Source: a virus
IMG/VR virus record: IMGVR_UViG_3300021519_000093
Location: 1 to 20,590 of that record
Length of the DNA stretch: 20,590 bases
Direction: 5' to 3' (one strand)
Below are positions 1 through 5,362 of the stretch, one piece after another. The notes below the pieces were generated by a model that saw nothing but the letters and a program-made list of their open reading frames with translations, was not told the origin of the DNA and did not search any database. The first letter of the stretch is position 1. Each line of letters begins with the position of its first letter. The translations under genes and the position numbers were made by a program.

Positions 1-177
1 GATACAATAATCTTTCATCAAAAGCACTCATCTGATCAAGACCCAGTACTTACGGTTAACAGGTCAATCTCTCCAAAGGCTGGATCAGCAATAATGTTTG
101 ATGGTTTGACTTATCACTCATCATCTTCCCCTCAATATACAGAAGAAAGAATAGTAATCAATATTAATTTTATCTAA
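1..177 (+). CDS. Fe(II)/2-oxoglutarate oxygenase, C-terminal part (5' end outside window)
   Basis: Frame 1 is open from the window edge to TAA at 175-177, giving 58 residues. The end of the protein reads AGSAIMFDGLTYHSSSSP and then ERIVININ. This matches the last part of the double-stranded beta-helix of 2OG-Fe(II) oxygenases: a Gly turn, the distal iron-binding His, and an Arg that would bind the 2-oxoglutarate carboxylate. The proximal HxD motif lies upstream of the window, so the catalytic triad cannot be checked. It is one of six such enzymes here. It lies directly upstream of a tail-like gene, so it may sit at the end of the structural block. The substrate cannot be told. Confidence 0.65.
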   Translation, partial: DTIIFHQKHSSDQDPVLTVNRSISPKAGSAIMFDGLTYHSSSSPQYTEERIVININFI

Positions 178-184
178 AATATGA

Positions 185-190
185 TACAAT
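185..190 (+). promoter_or_regulatory. Predicted leaderless promoter for the 197 gene (-10 TACAAT)
   Basis: TACAAT is preceded by TGA (extended -10) and followed by exactly six bases and ATG at 197. No good -35 is seen. The predicted start of transcription falls on the ATG. Confidence 0.55.
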
Positions 191-196
191 AGTTTT

Positions 197-433
197 ATGG
201 CACTACCACCAAATTATCAAGGCCTTTATAATAACGGAGTATCTTATCCACTTGGAGCAACCGTTCTCACAGATGGTAACCCATACGGAATAAATGGGGC
301 ATACTATATCAGAATTACTAATGGTGGTAACCCAGGATATGCTCCAGGGTATACAGACAACTGGGAAATATACACTATGCCTAAAGGCATAGACGGCGCA
401 GGATCAGTAACTGGTTCTGGAAGTATTGCTTAA
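197..433 (+). CDS. Small tail-type protein with carbohydrate-binding-like fold (tentative)
   Basis: This 78-residue protein is rich in Gly, Asn, Tyr and Pro. It has the pattern YQGLYNNGVSYPLGATV, then a Tyr pair (AYYIRI), then DNWEIY. The spacing of aromatic residues resembles the small chitin/carbohydrate-binding modules (CBM5/12-like) found on phage tail fibres, and the tail end GSVTGSGSIA is flexible. The family call is by eye only. ATG at 197 is six bases after a TACAAT box with no Shine-Dalgarno, so it is probably translated from a leaderless mRNA. It follows a partial oxygenase gene and converges with the membrane-protein gene that ends at 448. Confidence 0.6.
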   Translation: MALPPNYQGLYNNGVSYPLGATVLTDGNPYGINGAYYIRITNGGNPGYAPGYTDNWEIYTMPKGIDGAGSVTGSGSIA

Positions 434-447
434 TAACCGCATTTTAA

Positions 448-729
448 TTATTTACGAGACCAGACTAAACTAAGAAACTTATGCCAAGATAGCCTGTCTG
501 ACTCCAAATCTTTCCAATGTCTATATGATTTAATATAAACAACAGAATAGGCGATAGCAGCAAAGATAAAGCCATATTGCTTGGTACTTATTGCATAGTA
601 TATCCACATTGCTTCATTAAGAGTAGCCCAGATCCAACCCCATATCTGCTTTCTTCCAATAAAATATATTGCTGCAACGCCACTTAAGGCAAGCACCCAT
701 GATGCGTAGTCATTAATCCATTGTTCCAT
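448..729 (-). CDS. Small PnuC-like membrane protein
   Basis: This 93-residue protein has about three hydrophobic helices (roughly residues 8-25, 30-47 and 50-68), Trp-rich loops and a basic C-terminus. The run of Trp and Tyr (GWIWATLNEAMWIYYAI) and the following helix ending in YIKSYRHW resemble short phage relatives of the PnuC nicotinamide-riboside transporter family. At 93 residues it is less than half the size of a bacterial PnuC, so it may form a homo-oligomer or do something else, such as a role in lysis. The start ATG at 729 lies six bases after TATACT at 736-741, a leaderless arrangement. It opposes the neighbouring genes. Confidence 0.6.
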   Translation of the reverse strand: MEQWINDYASWVLALSGVAAIYFIGRKQIWGWIWATLNEAMWIYYAISTKQYGFIFAAIAYSVVYIKSYRHWKDLESDRLSWHKFLSLVWSRK

Positions 730-735
730 ATAACC

Positions 736-741
736 AGTATA
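736..741 (-). promoter_or_regulatory. Predicted leaderless promoter for the 448-729 gene (-10 TATACT)
   Basis: On the minus strand TATACT is followed by GGTTAT and then ATG at 729: exactly six bases. Confidence 0.55.
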
Positions 742-765
742 CCTTAAGTTGAGGGTTTAGTCAAG

Positions 766-771
766 TATAAT
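766..771 (+). promoter_or_regulatory. Predicted leaderless promoter for the 778 gene (-10 TATAAT)
   Basis: Consensus TATAAT, then ATAGTA, then ATG at 778: six bases, no Shine-Dalgarno. The -35 is not clear. Confidence 0.6.
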
Positions 772-777
772 ATAGTA

Positions 778-1092
778 ATGACCCTATTATACATACTCTA
801 TAGCCCTACGCATAAGGCTATTAAGATAGGCATATCCGATGTGTCTGGCAGAAGGTTTGCAAGTCATAGGCAAAAGGGCTGGATCTTAATTAAGTATTGG
901 GCATTTTCCGAACGGGATCGAGCAAGAGCCATAGAAACCACAGTACTAAATACACTAAGACAAAAGCATGGACACTTCCTGGATAAGTCTGATATGCCAC
1001 AGGGAGGCTATACAGAGACTTTTGATGCATCCAAGATAACTCGTAAGGGTTTGATCCGTATGGTTAATAAGTCTATAAAGGATTTATTGTAA
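778..1092 (+). CDS. GIY-YIG-type nuclease (T5orf172/MUG113-like)
   Basis: This 104-residue protein carries an N-terminal LYILYSPTHKAIKIGIS stretch. In the T5orf172/MUG113 branch of GIY-YIG domains, this Y-I-x(n)-IKIG motif replaces the classic GIY-YIG. It is followed by an RRFASH segment with the conserved Arg, a helix with a Glu near residue 58 (AIETTV), and GGYTETF near residue 82. Such stand-alone phage proteins are thought to cut DNA, as homing or host-DNA-degrading enzymes, but most are untested. It is a single gene with its own leaderless-type promoter, set between a membrane protein and a dioxygenase. Confidence 0.7.
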   Translation: MTLLYILYSPTHKAIKIGISDVSGRRFASHRQKGWILIKYWAFSERDRARAIETTVLNTLRQKHGHFLDKSDMPQGGYTETFDASKITRKGLIRMVNKSIKDLL

Positions 1093-1126
1093 TTTTTGTA
1101 TACCGTAAAGTTTTGTTTGTTTATGA

Positions 1127-1132
1127 TATACT
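1127..1132 (+). promoter_or_regulatory. Predicted leaderless promoter for the 1139 gene (-10 TATACT)
   Basis: TATACT with upstream TGA (extended -10), then TTTAGT and ATG at 1139: six bases. Confidence 0.55.
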
Positions 1133-1138
1133 TTTAGT

Positions 1139-1735
1139 ATGGAAAATATAAGAATTGTAAAAAACTTAGTAAGCCCATCTGATGCAACTCGTATTATTGA
1201 ATATACCAATAGAAACCTTGGCTCATTCCATAAGAGCAGATTCTACAATAGATATCAATTAATCTTTGGTTTTGAAGATGGATATTTTAATGATAAAGCC
1301 AAACCTTTAATTAATGGTTTAGAAGAGATTACTGAATTATCTAAAGATATTGTAAACAAAACAAAACTTACACTTTCAGATCAGTTTAATGATAAAGAGG
1401 ATATACTTTTGTCTGGTTTTTGGCTTGCTAAACAGACAGCAGGTGGAGGAGTTAAACTACATCATGACCACGATGGAGGACTAAATACTCACTTTTGTTA
1501 CAGCGCAGTCCTTTATTTAAATACTTTGTCAGATAGTGGAAGACTTGATTTTCCAGAAATAGGAATGTCTGTTAGTCCAGAGGTTGGTGACTTAGTGGTG
1601 TGGCCTTCTGGAATAAAAGAACTATCTCATGAGGTAAAAACTATTAATGAAGATAGGCACAGCATTCCTATGTGGTTTACTAAAGATAAAAACTTTGAAC
1701 TTGACTTTGCGGGGAACGAAAAGACTTCATCGTAA
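1139..1735 (+). CDS. Fe(II)/2-oxoglutarate-dependent oxygenase (prolyl-4-hydroxylase-like fold)
   Basis: This 198-residue protein has the iron triad of the 2OG oxygenase fold. HHDHD at 108-112 holds the HxD motif, the distal His is H164 in ELSHEV, and R173 (EDRHSIPMWF) is placed to bind 2-oxoglutarate. GDLVVWPSG before H164 and SAVLYLN before that are the usual beta strands. Related phage proteins are annotated as prolyl-4-hydroxylase-like. The substrate is unknown, and could be a host or phage protein or a nucleic acid. It has a leaderless-type start. Its last nine bases overlap the opposed zinc-ribbon gene at 1727, and it ends in a 12-base repeat (1729-1740). Confidence 0.85.
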   Translation: MENIRIVKNLVSPSDATRIIEYTNRNLGSFHKSRFYNRYQLIFGFEDGYFNDKAKPLINGLEEITELSKDIVNKTKLTLSDQFNDKEDILLSGFWLAKQTAGGGVKLHHDHDGGLNTHFCYSAVLYLNTLSDSGRLDFPEIGMSVSPEVGDLVVWPSGIKELSHEVKTINEDRHSIPMWFTKDKNFELDFAGNEKTSS

Positions 1736-1873
1736 TCTTTTATTAGCAGCACAAGTAAGACATACAAAAGGTTCATCATTAGCCTTAACATATAGTTGAC
1801 CACACTGGCTACAGGCTACTTTATAGGGCTCACTTTTAACAAACTTACTGTAGGATGACTCAAACTTGTTCAT
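1727..1873 (-). CDS. Zinc-ribbon microprotein, 48 aa
   Basis: The reading frame runs from ATG at 1873 (ATGA overlap with the stop of the upstream gene) to TGA at 1727-1729. It encodes two cysteine knuckles, CSQC near residue 21 and CLTC near residue 38, as expected for a four-cysteine zinc ribbon, with a basic tail NKRLR. The stop codon overlaps the convergent dioxygenase gene by nine bases. The function is unknown; it could bind nucleic acid or protein. The stop-start overlap and the paired knuckles are the reasons to call it real. Confidence 0.65.
   Translation of the reverse strand: MNKFESSYSKFVKSEPYKVACSQCGQLYVKANDEPFVCLTCAANKRLR
1729..1740 (+). repeat. ATCGTAATCTTT repeat, copy 1
   Basis: Exact 12-base copy; the others are at 3736, 4862 and 5036. 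Here it covers the stop codon of the dioxygenase gene. Confidence 0.6.
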
Positions 1874-2085
1874 ATGCTCCACCATGTTGGTGTTGCTTGA
1901 TGAAATAGGCCATACTTTTCTATATGTGCCTGTCTTAGCAGTTCTTGTTCTTGTGAGTTAGTCTCATGACTATCTTCCCCGCAATGTGGACAGATTGGAG
2001 CCCCTACTAATTTATAGACATGTATGCAGTAAGCACTAAGTTGTTGCTTTGCTTTTAGTACATCCAGGGATTCTATAATAATCAT
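1870..2085 (-). CDS. Small protein with CPHCG knuckle, 71 aa
   Basis: This is a 71-residue protein of unknown function. One cysteine knuckle, CPHCGEDSH, sits near residue 32. It is followed by a polar helix rich in Gln and Glu, then HIEKYGLFH and a tryptophan pair at the end (PTWWSI). A metal site made of the two Cys and nearby His residues is possible. The start at 2085 has only a weak CAGG upstream and no clear -10, so it is less certain than its neighbours. The stop overlaps the next start by ATGA. Confidence 0.65.
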   Translation of the reverse strand: MIIIESLDVLKAKQQLSAYCIHVYKLVGAPICPHCGEDSHETNSQEQELLRQAHIEKYGLFHQATPTWWSI

Positions 2086-2119
2086 TCAAAGTCAACCTGA
2101 GACTCAAATTTATCCATAG

Positions 2120-2308
2120 TTATCCACAGGCTATACAGTAATAAGGAACTCTAAAGTTGTCCTTATGAGTATAGATGGTTTGAGAGCAGCCAGAACATTT
2201 GATATTTCCCATATTAGGATCTGAAGCAGGCATTGAGAGTTTAAGGCTTCTCGTGTAGTAATATTTGACGGCATACCAAGTAAGCAGTATTAGTATTAGT
2301 GTTAGCAT
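2120..2308 (-). CDS. Membrane-anchored zinc-ribbon protein
   Basis: About 62 residues. A strongly hydrophobic N-terminal helix (LTLILILLTWYAV) is followed by a soluble part with two knuckles, CSGC and CIACG, the last ending at the stop codon. It is probably a membrane-tethered zinc ribbon. Two ATGs are adjacent (2311 and 2308). 2308 is preferred because it lies six bases after TAGAAT at 2315-2320. It overlaps nothing, but lies four bases after the gene ending at 2313. Confidence 0.65.
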   Translation of the reverse strand: MLTLILILLTWYAVKYYYTRSLKLSMPASDPNMGNIKCSGCSQTIYTHKDNFRVPYYCIACG

Positions 2309-2312
2309 CATA

Positions 2313-2435
2313 CTATTCTATCACATTAGGGTTTGTCATGTCATCATCCATAGCACCACAATTAGAACAGGTTACTTGGCCATCAAGGTCTAGTTGATAG
2401 TCACATCCATATTTAGTACACATTGCATCGCTCAT
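2313..2435 (-). CDS. Zinc-ribbon microprotein, 40 aa
   Basis: ATG at 2435 shares bases with the TAA of the Fe-S carrier gene (TAATG), and TAG is at 2313-2315. Cysteines at residues 6, 11, 23 and 26 (the last pair as CSNCG) could form one zinc site. The C-terminus is acidic. Coupling to the A-type carrier suggests joint expression and perhaps a joint role, but no function can be assigned. Confidence 0.6.
   Translation of the reverse strand: MSDAMCTKYGCDYQLDLDGQVTCSNCGAMDDDMTNPNVIE
2315..2344 (-). promoter_or_regulatory. Predicted leaderless promoter for the 2120-2308 gene
   Basis: Minus strand ATGACA, 18 bases, TAGAAT, six bases, ATG at 2308. It lies inside the end of the upstream gene. Confidence 0.45.
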
Positions 2436-2764
2436 TAGTGGAAACTATCCCCACAAGCGCATGAGCCTTGTGCGTTAGGGTTATCTATCGTAAAGCCTTG
2501 CTTCTCTATTGTATCCACAAAATCTAAGGTTGAGCCATTTAAGTATGGATCTGACATTCTATCTAATCTAAGATCAAAGCCTTCAAATTTATATATGACA
2601 TCGCCTTCTTTTTCTTCATAGTCAAAGTAGGTTTGATATCTAAGTCCTGAGCATCCTCCAGGTTGAACAGATATGCGTAGGAATTGAGGTCGTCCAGGTG
2701 TGGTTATCTGAGATTCTTTAATTAGTTCGGCAACTTTTTTGATTGCATCATCGCTTAGTATCAT
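2435..2764 (-). CDS. A-type iron-sulfur carrier protein (IscA/ErpA/SufA family)
   Basis: This 109-residue protein has the full family signature: GGCSG with C38 and the C-terminal SCACGDSF with C102 and C104, the three cysteines that hold the cluster or iron. The length matches bacterial ErpA/IscA (about 107-118). A-type carriers receive [2Fe-2S] or [4Fe-4S] clusters and pass them to apo-enzymes in the cytoplasm. A phage copy would help mature Fe-S proteins during infection. Possible clients in this window are the CDGSH fusion and the cysteine-rich GP88 protein. It has one of the best promoters here (TTGACA, 17, TATGAT) with the ATG six bases on. The next gene starts on its stop codon. Confidence 0.9.
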   Translation of the reverse strand: MILSDDAIKKVAELIKESQITTPGRPQFLRISVQPGGCSGLRYQTYFDYEEKEGDVIYKFEGFDLRLDRMSDPYLNGSTLDFVDTIEKQGFTIDNPNAQGSCACGDSFH

Positions 2765-2770
2765 ATACCT

Positions 2771-2799
2771 ATCATACCACTCGGCAAAAAATTTGTCAA
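2771..2799 (-). promoter_or_regulatory. Strong predicted leaderless promoter for the Fe-S carrier gene
   Basis: Minus strand TTGACA (2794-2799), 17-base spacer ending in TGG, TATGAT (2771-2776), six bases, ATG at 2764. The bases just before the -35 make CTTGACA. Confidence 0.75.
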
Positions 2800-2863
2800 G
2801 TCTTTAAAGTTCGGCGAAAATAGGATTTACAAACCTCACTATGCCCTACACGGGCAATAGTGG

Positions 2864-3070
2864 TTAGTATCCCCCTAAACACTCATTTCTTGTATGATAG
2901 AGGCGAATCTTAGTCAATATTTTACGGGACGGACCAAAGAGATCTTCCCTACAGGTACTACAACTATAAGACCATTCACCACTAAACCAGTCATGGACAT
3001 AGCCTTTGGCATTGGCATATTTCTTGGCTACAAAGGTTTGGAATGGATCAGGGATTTCCATGTTAATCAT
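2864..3070 (-). CDS. Small Cys/His protein next to HNH nuclease, 68 aa
   Basis: 68 residues, starting at ATG 3070 by ATGA overlap with the HNH gene stop. It contains YSCSTC near residue 36 and then YHTRNEC near residue 58, a possible C2HC metal site, with Trp-rich and basic patches. It is probably made together with the HNH protein, but there is no evidence of joint action. No known family is recognised. Confidence 0.6.
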   Translation of the reverse strand: MINMEIPDPFQTFVAKKYANAKGYVHDWFSGEWSYSCSTCREDLFGPSRKILTKIRLYHTRNECLGGY

Positions 3071-3405
3071 ATTGTTCCAATACTACGCATATAGGTCCTA
3101 TGTCTATGGCAATTAGCACATATTAGTTCACATTTATCTACCTCAGCAACAATCTGTTCCATAGTCTTATCTCTCATGCCTGTGCTGCTAAGTGGAAAAG
3201 ACTTTTCAAATTGGGGGAGATGGTCAAAGTCATAGACATATGGAGGATACTCAATACCACAGTCCATACAAGACTTGTCTTCTTTAAGGTTATGCACATA
3301 CTGGCGCTTGGTGCTTCTGCGAAGCCTTATCGCCTGCCGTCTGCGTTCCTTGTTGCGTTGATGCCAAAGAGCCTTAAGATGGGCAGTTCTTTCTTTTTGA
3401 TCCAT
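3067..3405 (-). CDS. HNH endonuclease
   Basis: This 112-residue protein has a very basic first third (RNKERRRQ, RLRRSTKR) that would bind DNA, then CMDCG (C46, C49), FDHL (D61, H62) and CELICANCHRHRT (C96, C99, H100). This is the treble-clef HNH layout with a structural zinc held by four cysteines, and DH as the catalytic start. Phages use such enzymes as homing nucleases or in DNA packaging; nothing here (no terminase nearby) favours packaging. The promoter at 3412-3440 is near-consensus and the start is of the six-base leaderless type. Confidence 0.85.
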   Translation of the reverse strand: MDQKERTAHLKALWHQRNKERRRQAIRLRRSTKRQYVHNLKEDKSCMDCGIEYPPYVYDFDHLPQFEKSFPLSSTGMRDKTMEQIVAEVDKCELICANCHRHRTYMRSIGTI

Positions 3406-3411
3406 TAAACC

Positions 3412-3440
3412 ATTATCTCAGATTTTGCGGGGGATGTCAA
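3412..3440 (-). promoter_or_regulatory. Strong predicted leaderless promoter for the HNH gene
   Basis: Minus strand TTGACA (3435-3440), 17 bases, GATAAT (3412-3417), six bases, ATG at 3405. Confidence 0.75.
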
Positions 3441-3457
3441 GAGAGAACCGTAATCCC

Positions 3458-3607
3458 CTATATAGAATCCTTAAAGAACTCTATACCCACATACCACTTA
3501 AACAGGTATAGGCCTATCTCCCATTCATGCTTAACTGGATAGCCCCAATTATGCAGATATATGCCAAGAGAGTAATTGGAGGTCATAGTGCCATAGCGTA
3601 GTTTCAT
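3458..3607 (-). CDS. Hypothetical aromatic-rich protein, 49 aa
   Basis: ATG at 3607 overlaps the preceding TGA (ATGA); TAG is at 3458. The 49 residues are rich in Tyr, Trp and Lys (YSLGIYLHNWGYPVKHEW, then LYLFKWYVG). There are no cysteines and no clear membrane span. No family is recognised. The coupled start and aromatic-rich composition favour a real gene. Confidence 0.55.
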   Translation of the reverse strand: MKLRYGTMTSNYSLGIYLHNWGYPVKHEWEIGLYLFKWYVGIEFFKDSI

Positions 3608-3699
3608 GGTTGGTTCTTAAACCATACAACGACAAAAGCGATACAAATTATAATTGGCACCCAGAATACTATGGCTGCTGTGATTGCTAATGATTCCAT
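3604..3699 (-). CDS. Single-span membrane microprotein, 31 aa
   Basis: From ATG 3699 to TGA 3604: 31 residues with one hydrophobic helix from about residue 5 to 26 (ITAAIVFWVPIIICIAFVVV), then WFKNQP. The start lies six bases after an extended -10 (TGC TATGAT at 3706-3711), so it heads a two-gene leaderless unit. Small one-helix phage proteins can serve in lysis or superinfection exclusion, but nothing here decides this. Confidence 0.6.
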   Translation of the reverse strand: MESLAITAAIVFWVPIIICIAFVVVWFKNQP

Positions 3700-3705
3700 G
3701 TATCT

Positions 3706-3711
3706 ATCATA
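3706..3711 (-). promoter_or_regulatory. Predicted leaderless promoter for the 3604-3699 gene
   Basis: Minus strand TGC followed by TATGAT, six bases, ATG at 3699. No clear -35. Confidence 0.5.
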
Positions 3712-3735
3712 GCACAGATAGGGGATATCTGGTGT

Positions 3736-3747
3736 ATCGTAATCTTT
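3736..3747 (+). repeat. ATCGTAATCTTT repeat, copy 2
   Basis: Lies just after the stop of the dioxygenase gene ending at 3761, within a short stem (GGTGTA ... TATACC, 3731-3754). Confidence 0.6.
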
Positions 3748-3760
3748 ATATACCGTGGTT

Positions 3761-4264
3761 TTATAGAGCCTTTAATGCCATAAGGAGAATACCCATGCGA
3801 GGTCCTTGTCCCCATACCTCATGCCTAATCTCATTGGATAAGAAAAGGATATCCCCAGGATTTAGGACAATTTCTTCTTCCCCACCTAATCTCCAAAATG
3901 ATTGACCAAGCATTTGAAGATAGGCTGCATCGTGGACATCTCTGTGAGGACTGACTACCCCATTGTCTAAAGATATGACTGGACCATCAACATGCCATAT
4001 ACCCTCACAGTTACAGATACCGCTTTGCCAGTCATCGTAGTATCGGCAGTCATCGTAATACTGTGAGCCATGGTCTTTATTTATCTTTTCAAAGAAAGGT
4101 TTGAGGTCTGGAAGGTCATCAAATAATCTACGGTTCTTTATCTTAAACCATAGGGTGTTAGATCGTTGTCCTTCTGCATTTTTATATAGGAGAGTCAGTG
4201 CCTGCTCCCAATTGGTGTTGATGAGGAAGTAATCTCTTATGAGTTTGTGTCTGTCTATAGGCAT
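3761..4264 (-). CDS. Fe(II)/2-oxoglutarate oxygenase or cupin-type dioxygenase
   Basis: 167 residues. GIWHVDGPV (H91, D93) and SPHRDVHD (H107, D109) both offer an HxD iron motif. NPGDILFLSNEIRHEV supplies the distal His (H148) and R156 follows. The PGDILF turn is typical of the double-stranded beta-helix shared by cupins and 2OG oxygenases. It sits directly behind the Asp/Asn hydroxylase-type gene, so two oxygenases lie in tandem. It has its own -10 (TATAAT, 4271-4276) at the end of that gene. Substrate unknown; CNC near residue 84 is an unexplained extra. Confidence 0.7.
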   Translation of the reverse strand: MPIDRHKLIRDYFLINTNWEQALTLLYKNAEGQRSNTLWFKIKNRRLFDDLPDLKPFFEKINKDHGSQYYDDCRYYDDWQSGICNCEGIWHVDGPVISLDNGVVSPHRDVHDAAYLQMLGQSFWRLGGEEEIVLNPGDILFLSNEIRHEVWGQGPRMGILLMALKAL

Positions 4265-4270
4265 GGTTTA

Positions 4271-4276
4271 ATTATA
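4271..4276 (-). promoter_or_regulatory. Predicted leaderless promoter for the 3761-4264 gene
   Basis: Minus strand TATAAT, TAAACC, ATG at 4264: six bases. It overlaps the stop of the upstream gene. Confidence 0.5.
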
Positions 4277-4733
4277 TATAATCTTTACTTAGATCTACCA
4301 ATAAATGAATCCTGTGAGTGGTTCCATTATTTAAAACCTTGTGCCATTTTTTATAATCAAACTCCCAGCACTGGCCAACCTTCATATTTATTTGACTATC
4401 CCCGCAATAAAATATAACATCTTCATTTGTTGTAATAGGTATATGAAACCTTCTTAGGTCATTAACCGCATCAGAGTGCTCTCTAATATCTTCTTGTGCA
4501 GGCAACAGAGTTATAGAGCGTTGGACTAACTTACCCCCCATTATTTTAACTAAGTCTTCTACGATAGGGTCTATCAATAGATCTAGCGAAGGGCTATACT
4601 TATGGTTGAGGCTTTTATAGTTAGGTGCGTTATGTACATCTATGTCTGGGTCTTTATCCCAAAGACTGGGATTGTTATCTAAAAAATTAATTATGGGTTT
4701 AACATCATAGTTAGTTATTAGATCAAAGTCCAT
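4272..4733 (-). CDS. Aspartyl/asparaginyl beta-hydroxylase-type dioxygenase
   Basis: 153 residues with the signature of the Asp/Asn hydroxylase family: REHSDAV (H86, D88), then RRFHIPITTN, then CWEFD, the distal H131 (WHKVLNNG) and R141 in the HRIHLLVDL strand. The order matches the family core. Bacterial members are often about 180-300 residues, so this is a compact form. The protein would hydroxylate a residue or related metabolite using O2 and 2-oxoglutarate in the cytoplasm. The start ATG at 4733 lies six bases after TATACT. DnaA-type boxes at 4755 and 4767 lie across the spacer and -35 region of this promoter. Confidence 0.85.
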   Translation of the reverse strand: MDFDLITNYDVKPIINFLDNNPSLWDKDPDIDVHNAPNYKSLNHKYSPSLDLLIDPIVEDLVKIMGGKLVQRSITLLPAQEDIREHSDAVNDLRRFHIPITTNEDVIFYCGDSQINMKVGQCWEFDYKKWHKVLNNGTTHRIHLLVDLSKDYI

Positions 4734-4739
4734 AGGCTT

Positions 4740-4745
4740 AGTATA
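4740..4745 (-). promoter_or_regulatory. Predicted leaderless promoter for the 4272-4733 gene
   Basis: Minus strand TATACT, AAGCCT, ATG at 4733. The upstream region carries two perfect DnaA boxes. Confidence 0.55.
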
Positions 4746-4754
4746 TCATCATAG

Positions 4755-4775
4755 TTATCCACAGGTTTATCCACA
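4755..4775 (+). promoter_or_regulatory. Two DnaA boxes (TTATCCACA) in tandem
   Basis: Perfect TTATCCACA at 4755-4763 and 4767-4775, with starts 12 bases apart, followed by an AT-rich stretch to about 4803. They lie in non-coding DNA within the control region of the 4733 gene. Confidence 0.65.
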
Positions 4776-4810
4776 GATTAATCTTACTGATTATTTAATT
4801 AGATAGGGTA

Positions 4811-4844
4811 GAAGTGGAGTGAAGTGGAGGATAGTGGAGGATAG
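4811..4844 (+). repeat. Tandem 10-base repeats (GAAGTGGAGK type)
   Basis: Three adjacent 10-base units at 4811, 4821 and 4831 (GAAGTGGAGT, GAAGTGGAGG, ATAGTGGAGG) and a partial fourth. Read on the minus strand, two copies of CCTCC result. Confidence 0.7.
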
Positions 4845-4849
4845 AGCGC

Positions 4850-4891
4850 TTTTAAAGGCCCATCGTAATCTTTTAAAAAGAGCGGGGCCAT
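4850..4891. repeat. Large inverted repeat around ATCGTAATCTTT copy 3
   Basis: GGCCC near 4856 pairs with GGGCC near 4886, and CTTTTAAA pairs with TTTTAAAAAG. The 12-base repeat (4862-4873) lies in or near the loop. A structured RNA or protein site is possible. Confidence 0.45.
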
Positions 4892-4894
4892 TGC

Positions 4895-4934
4895 CAAACC
4901 TCAAACCTTCAAACCTTCAAACCTTACAAACTAT
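4895..4934 (+). repeat. Tandem 8-base repeats (TCAAACCT)
   Basis: Four to five near-perfect copies of CAAACCTT in a row. Further CAAACC or GGTTTG words are scattered to about 5475. Confidence 0.65.
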
Positions 4935-4945
4935 CCCCGCAGCGG

Positions 4946-4974
4946 ATGATACCACAGATATAATGGTTTGTCAA
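4946..4974 (-). promoter_or_regulatory. Orphan minus-strand promoter
   Basis: TTGACA (4969-4974), 17-base spacer ending in TGG, TATCAT (4946-4951). No ATG follows within a normal distance. It would transcribe the repeats and DnaA boxes towards the 4733 gene, as a long leader or a small RNA. A 30-codon frame starting MAPLFLKDYD lies within it, but has no supporting signal. Confidence 0.5.
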
Positions 4975-5099
4975 GTCCTATCAAACCTTAAAACCCTATA
5001 AAAAAATCCCCAGAAACCAGGGAAAATTCTCGCTTATCGTAATCTTTTATTTAAAAAGTATTTAAAAATATATAGAAACCAGGAGAAAAGGTTTGTTAT

Positions 5100-5327
5100 T
5101 TACCATAGAGGTAGTTGGGTATGCTTTGGATCCCCGATTGAATCCTTAACAGGACTATCAGTGATCGCTAGATCGGGGGACTTAGGAAAGAAGGCCTTAA
5201 GAGTAACTATAGAATACAACATACCACATATAGCACCAAAGTCTCTATTGAATAGATCACCATCACTTGGGCTATCATGGCGATGAGAGGTTTGTCTATT
5301 TAGTTGTGCAAAGTGATCTCTTGGCAT
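5100..5327 (-). CDS. Hypothetical protein, 75 aa
   Basis: 75 residues starting MPRDHFAQLN, with a His/Arg/Ser-rich stretch (RQTSHRHDSPSDGDLF), a mildly hydrophobic centre (FGAICGMLYSIVTLKAFF), and a Pro-rich end. No family is recognised. The start is supported by TTGTAA, 17 bases, TATAAT, six bases, ATG, the same layout and same -35 word as the 7791 gene. It is the only gene within about 780 bases of repeat-rich DNA. Confidence 0.6.
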   Translation of the reverse strand: MPRDHFAQLNRQTSHRHDSPSDGDLFNRDFGAICGMLYSIVTLKAFFPKSPDLAITDSPVKDSIGDPKHTQLPLW

Positions 5328-5333
5328 AGTTCT

Positions 5334-5362
5334 ATTATAACATTGTTTGACAAACCTTACAA
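5334..5362 (-). promoter_or_regulatory. Predicted leaderless promoter for the 5100-5327 gene
   Basis: Minus strand TTGTAA (5357-5362), 17 bases, TATAAT (5334-5339), six bases, ATG at 5327. It overlaps the divergent plus-strand promoter at 5347-5375. Confidence 0.65.

Larger units (their letters stand above)
4734..5099. other. 366-base non-coding control/replication-like region
   Basis: No convincing gene. It holds two DnaA boxes, an AT-rich run, 10-base and 8-base tandem repeats, two copies of ATCGTAATCTTT (4862, 5036), two copies of AGAAACCAGG (5012, 5074) and an orphan promoter. The mixture resembles a replication origin or a dense regulatory site. Confidence 0.5.

Noticed and set aside
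2120-2128. Perfect DnaA box TTATCCACA at the end of a gene
   Set aside because: On the minus strand it is TGT GGA TAA, the Cys-Gly-stop that ends a zinc ribbon, so coding explains it. Left out of the DnaA list.
778-3405. GIY-YIG and HNH genes as parts of introns or inteins
   Set aside because: No split gene, intron borders or intein ends are seen around either; they are treated as free-standing genes.
3684-3905. 73-codon + frame opposite an oxygenase gene
   Set aside because: Shadow of the 3761-4264 gene, crossing its stop and a promoter.
4811-4934. Possible CRISPR array from short tandem repeats
   Set aside because: Units are 8-10 bases with no spacers; no cas genes. Iteron-like or slippage repeats fit better.
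4819-5001. 60-codon + strand frame in the repeat region
   Set aside because: The sequence follows tandem repeats, with low-complexity translation, and has no start signal.
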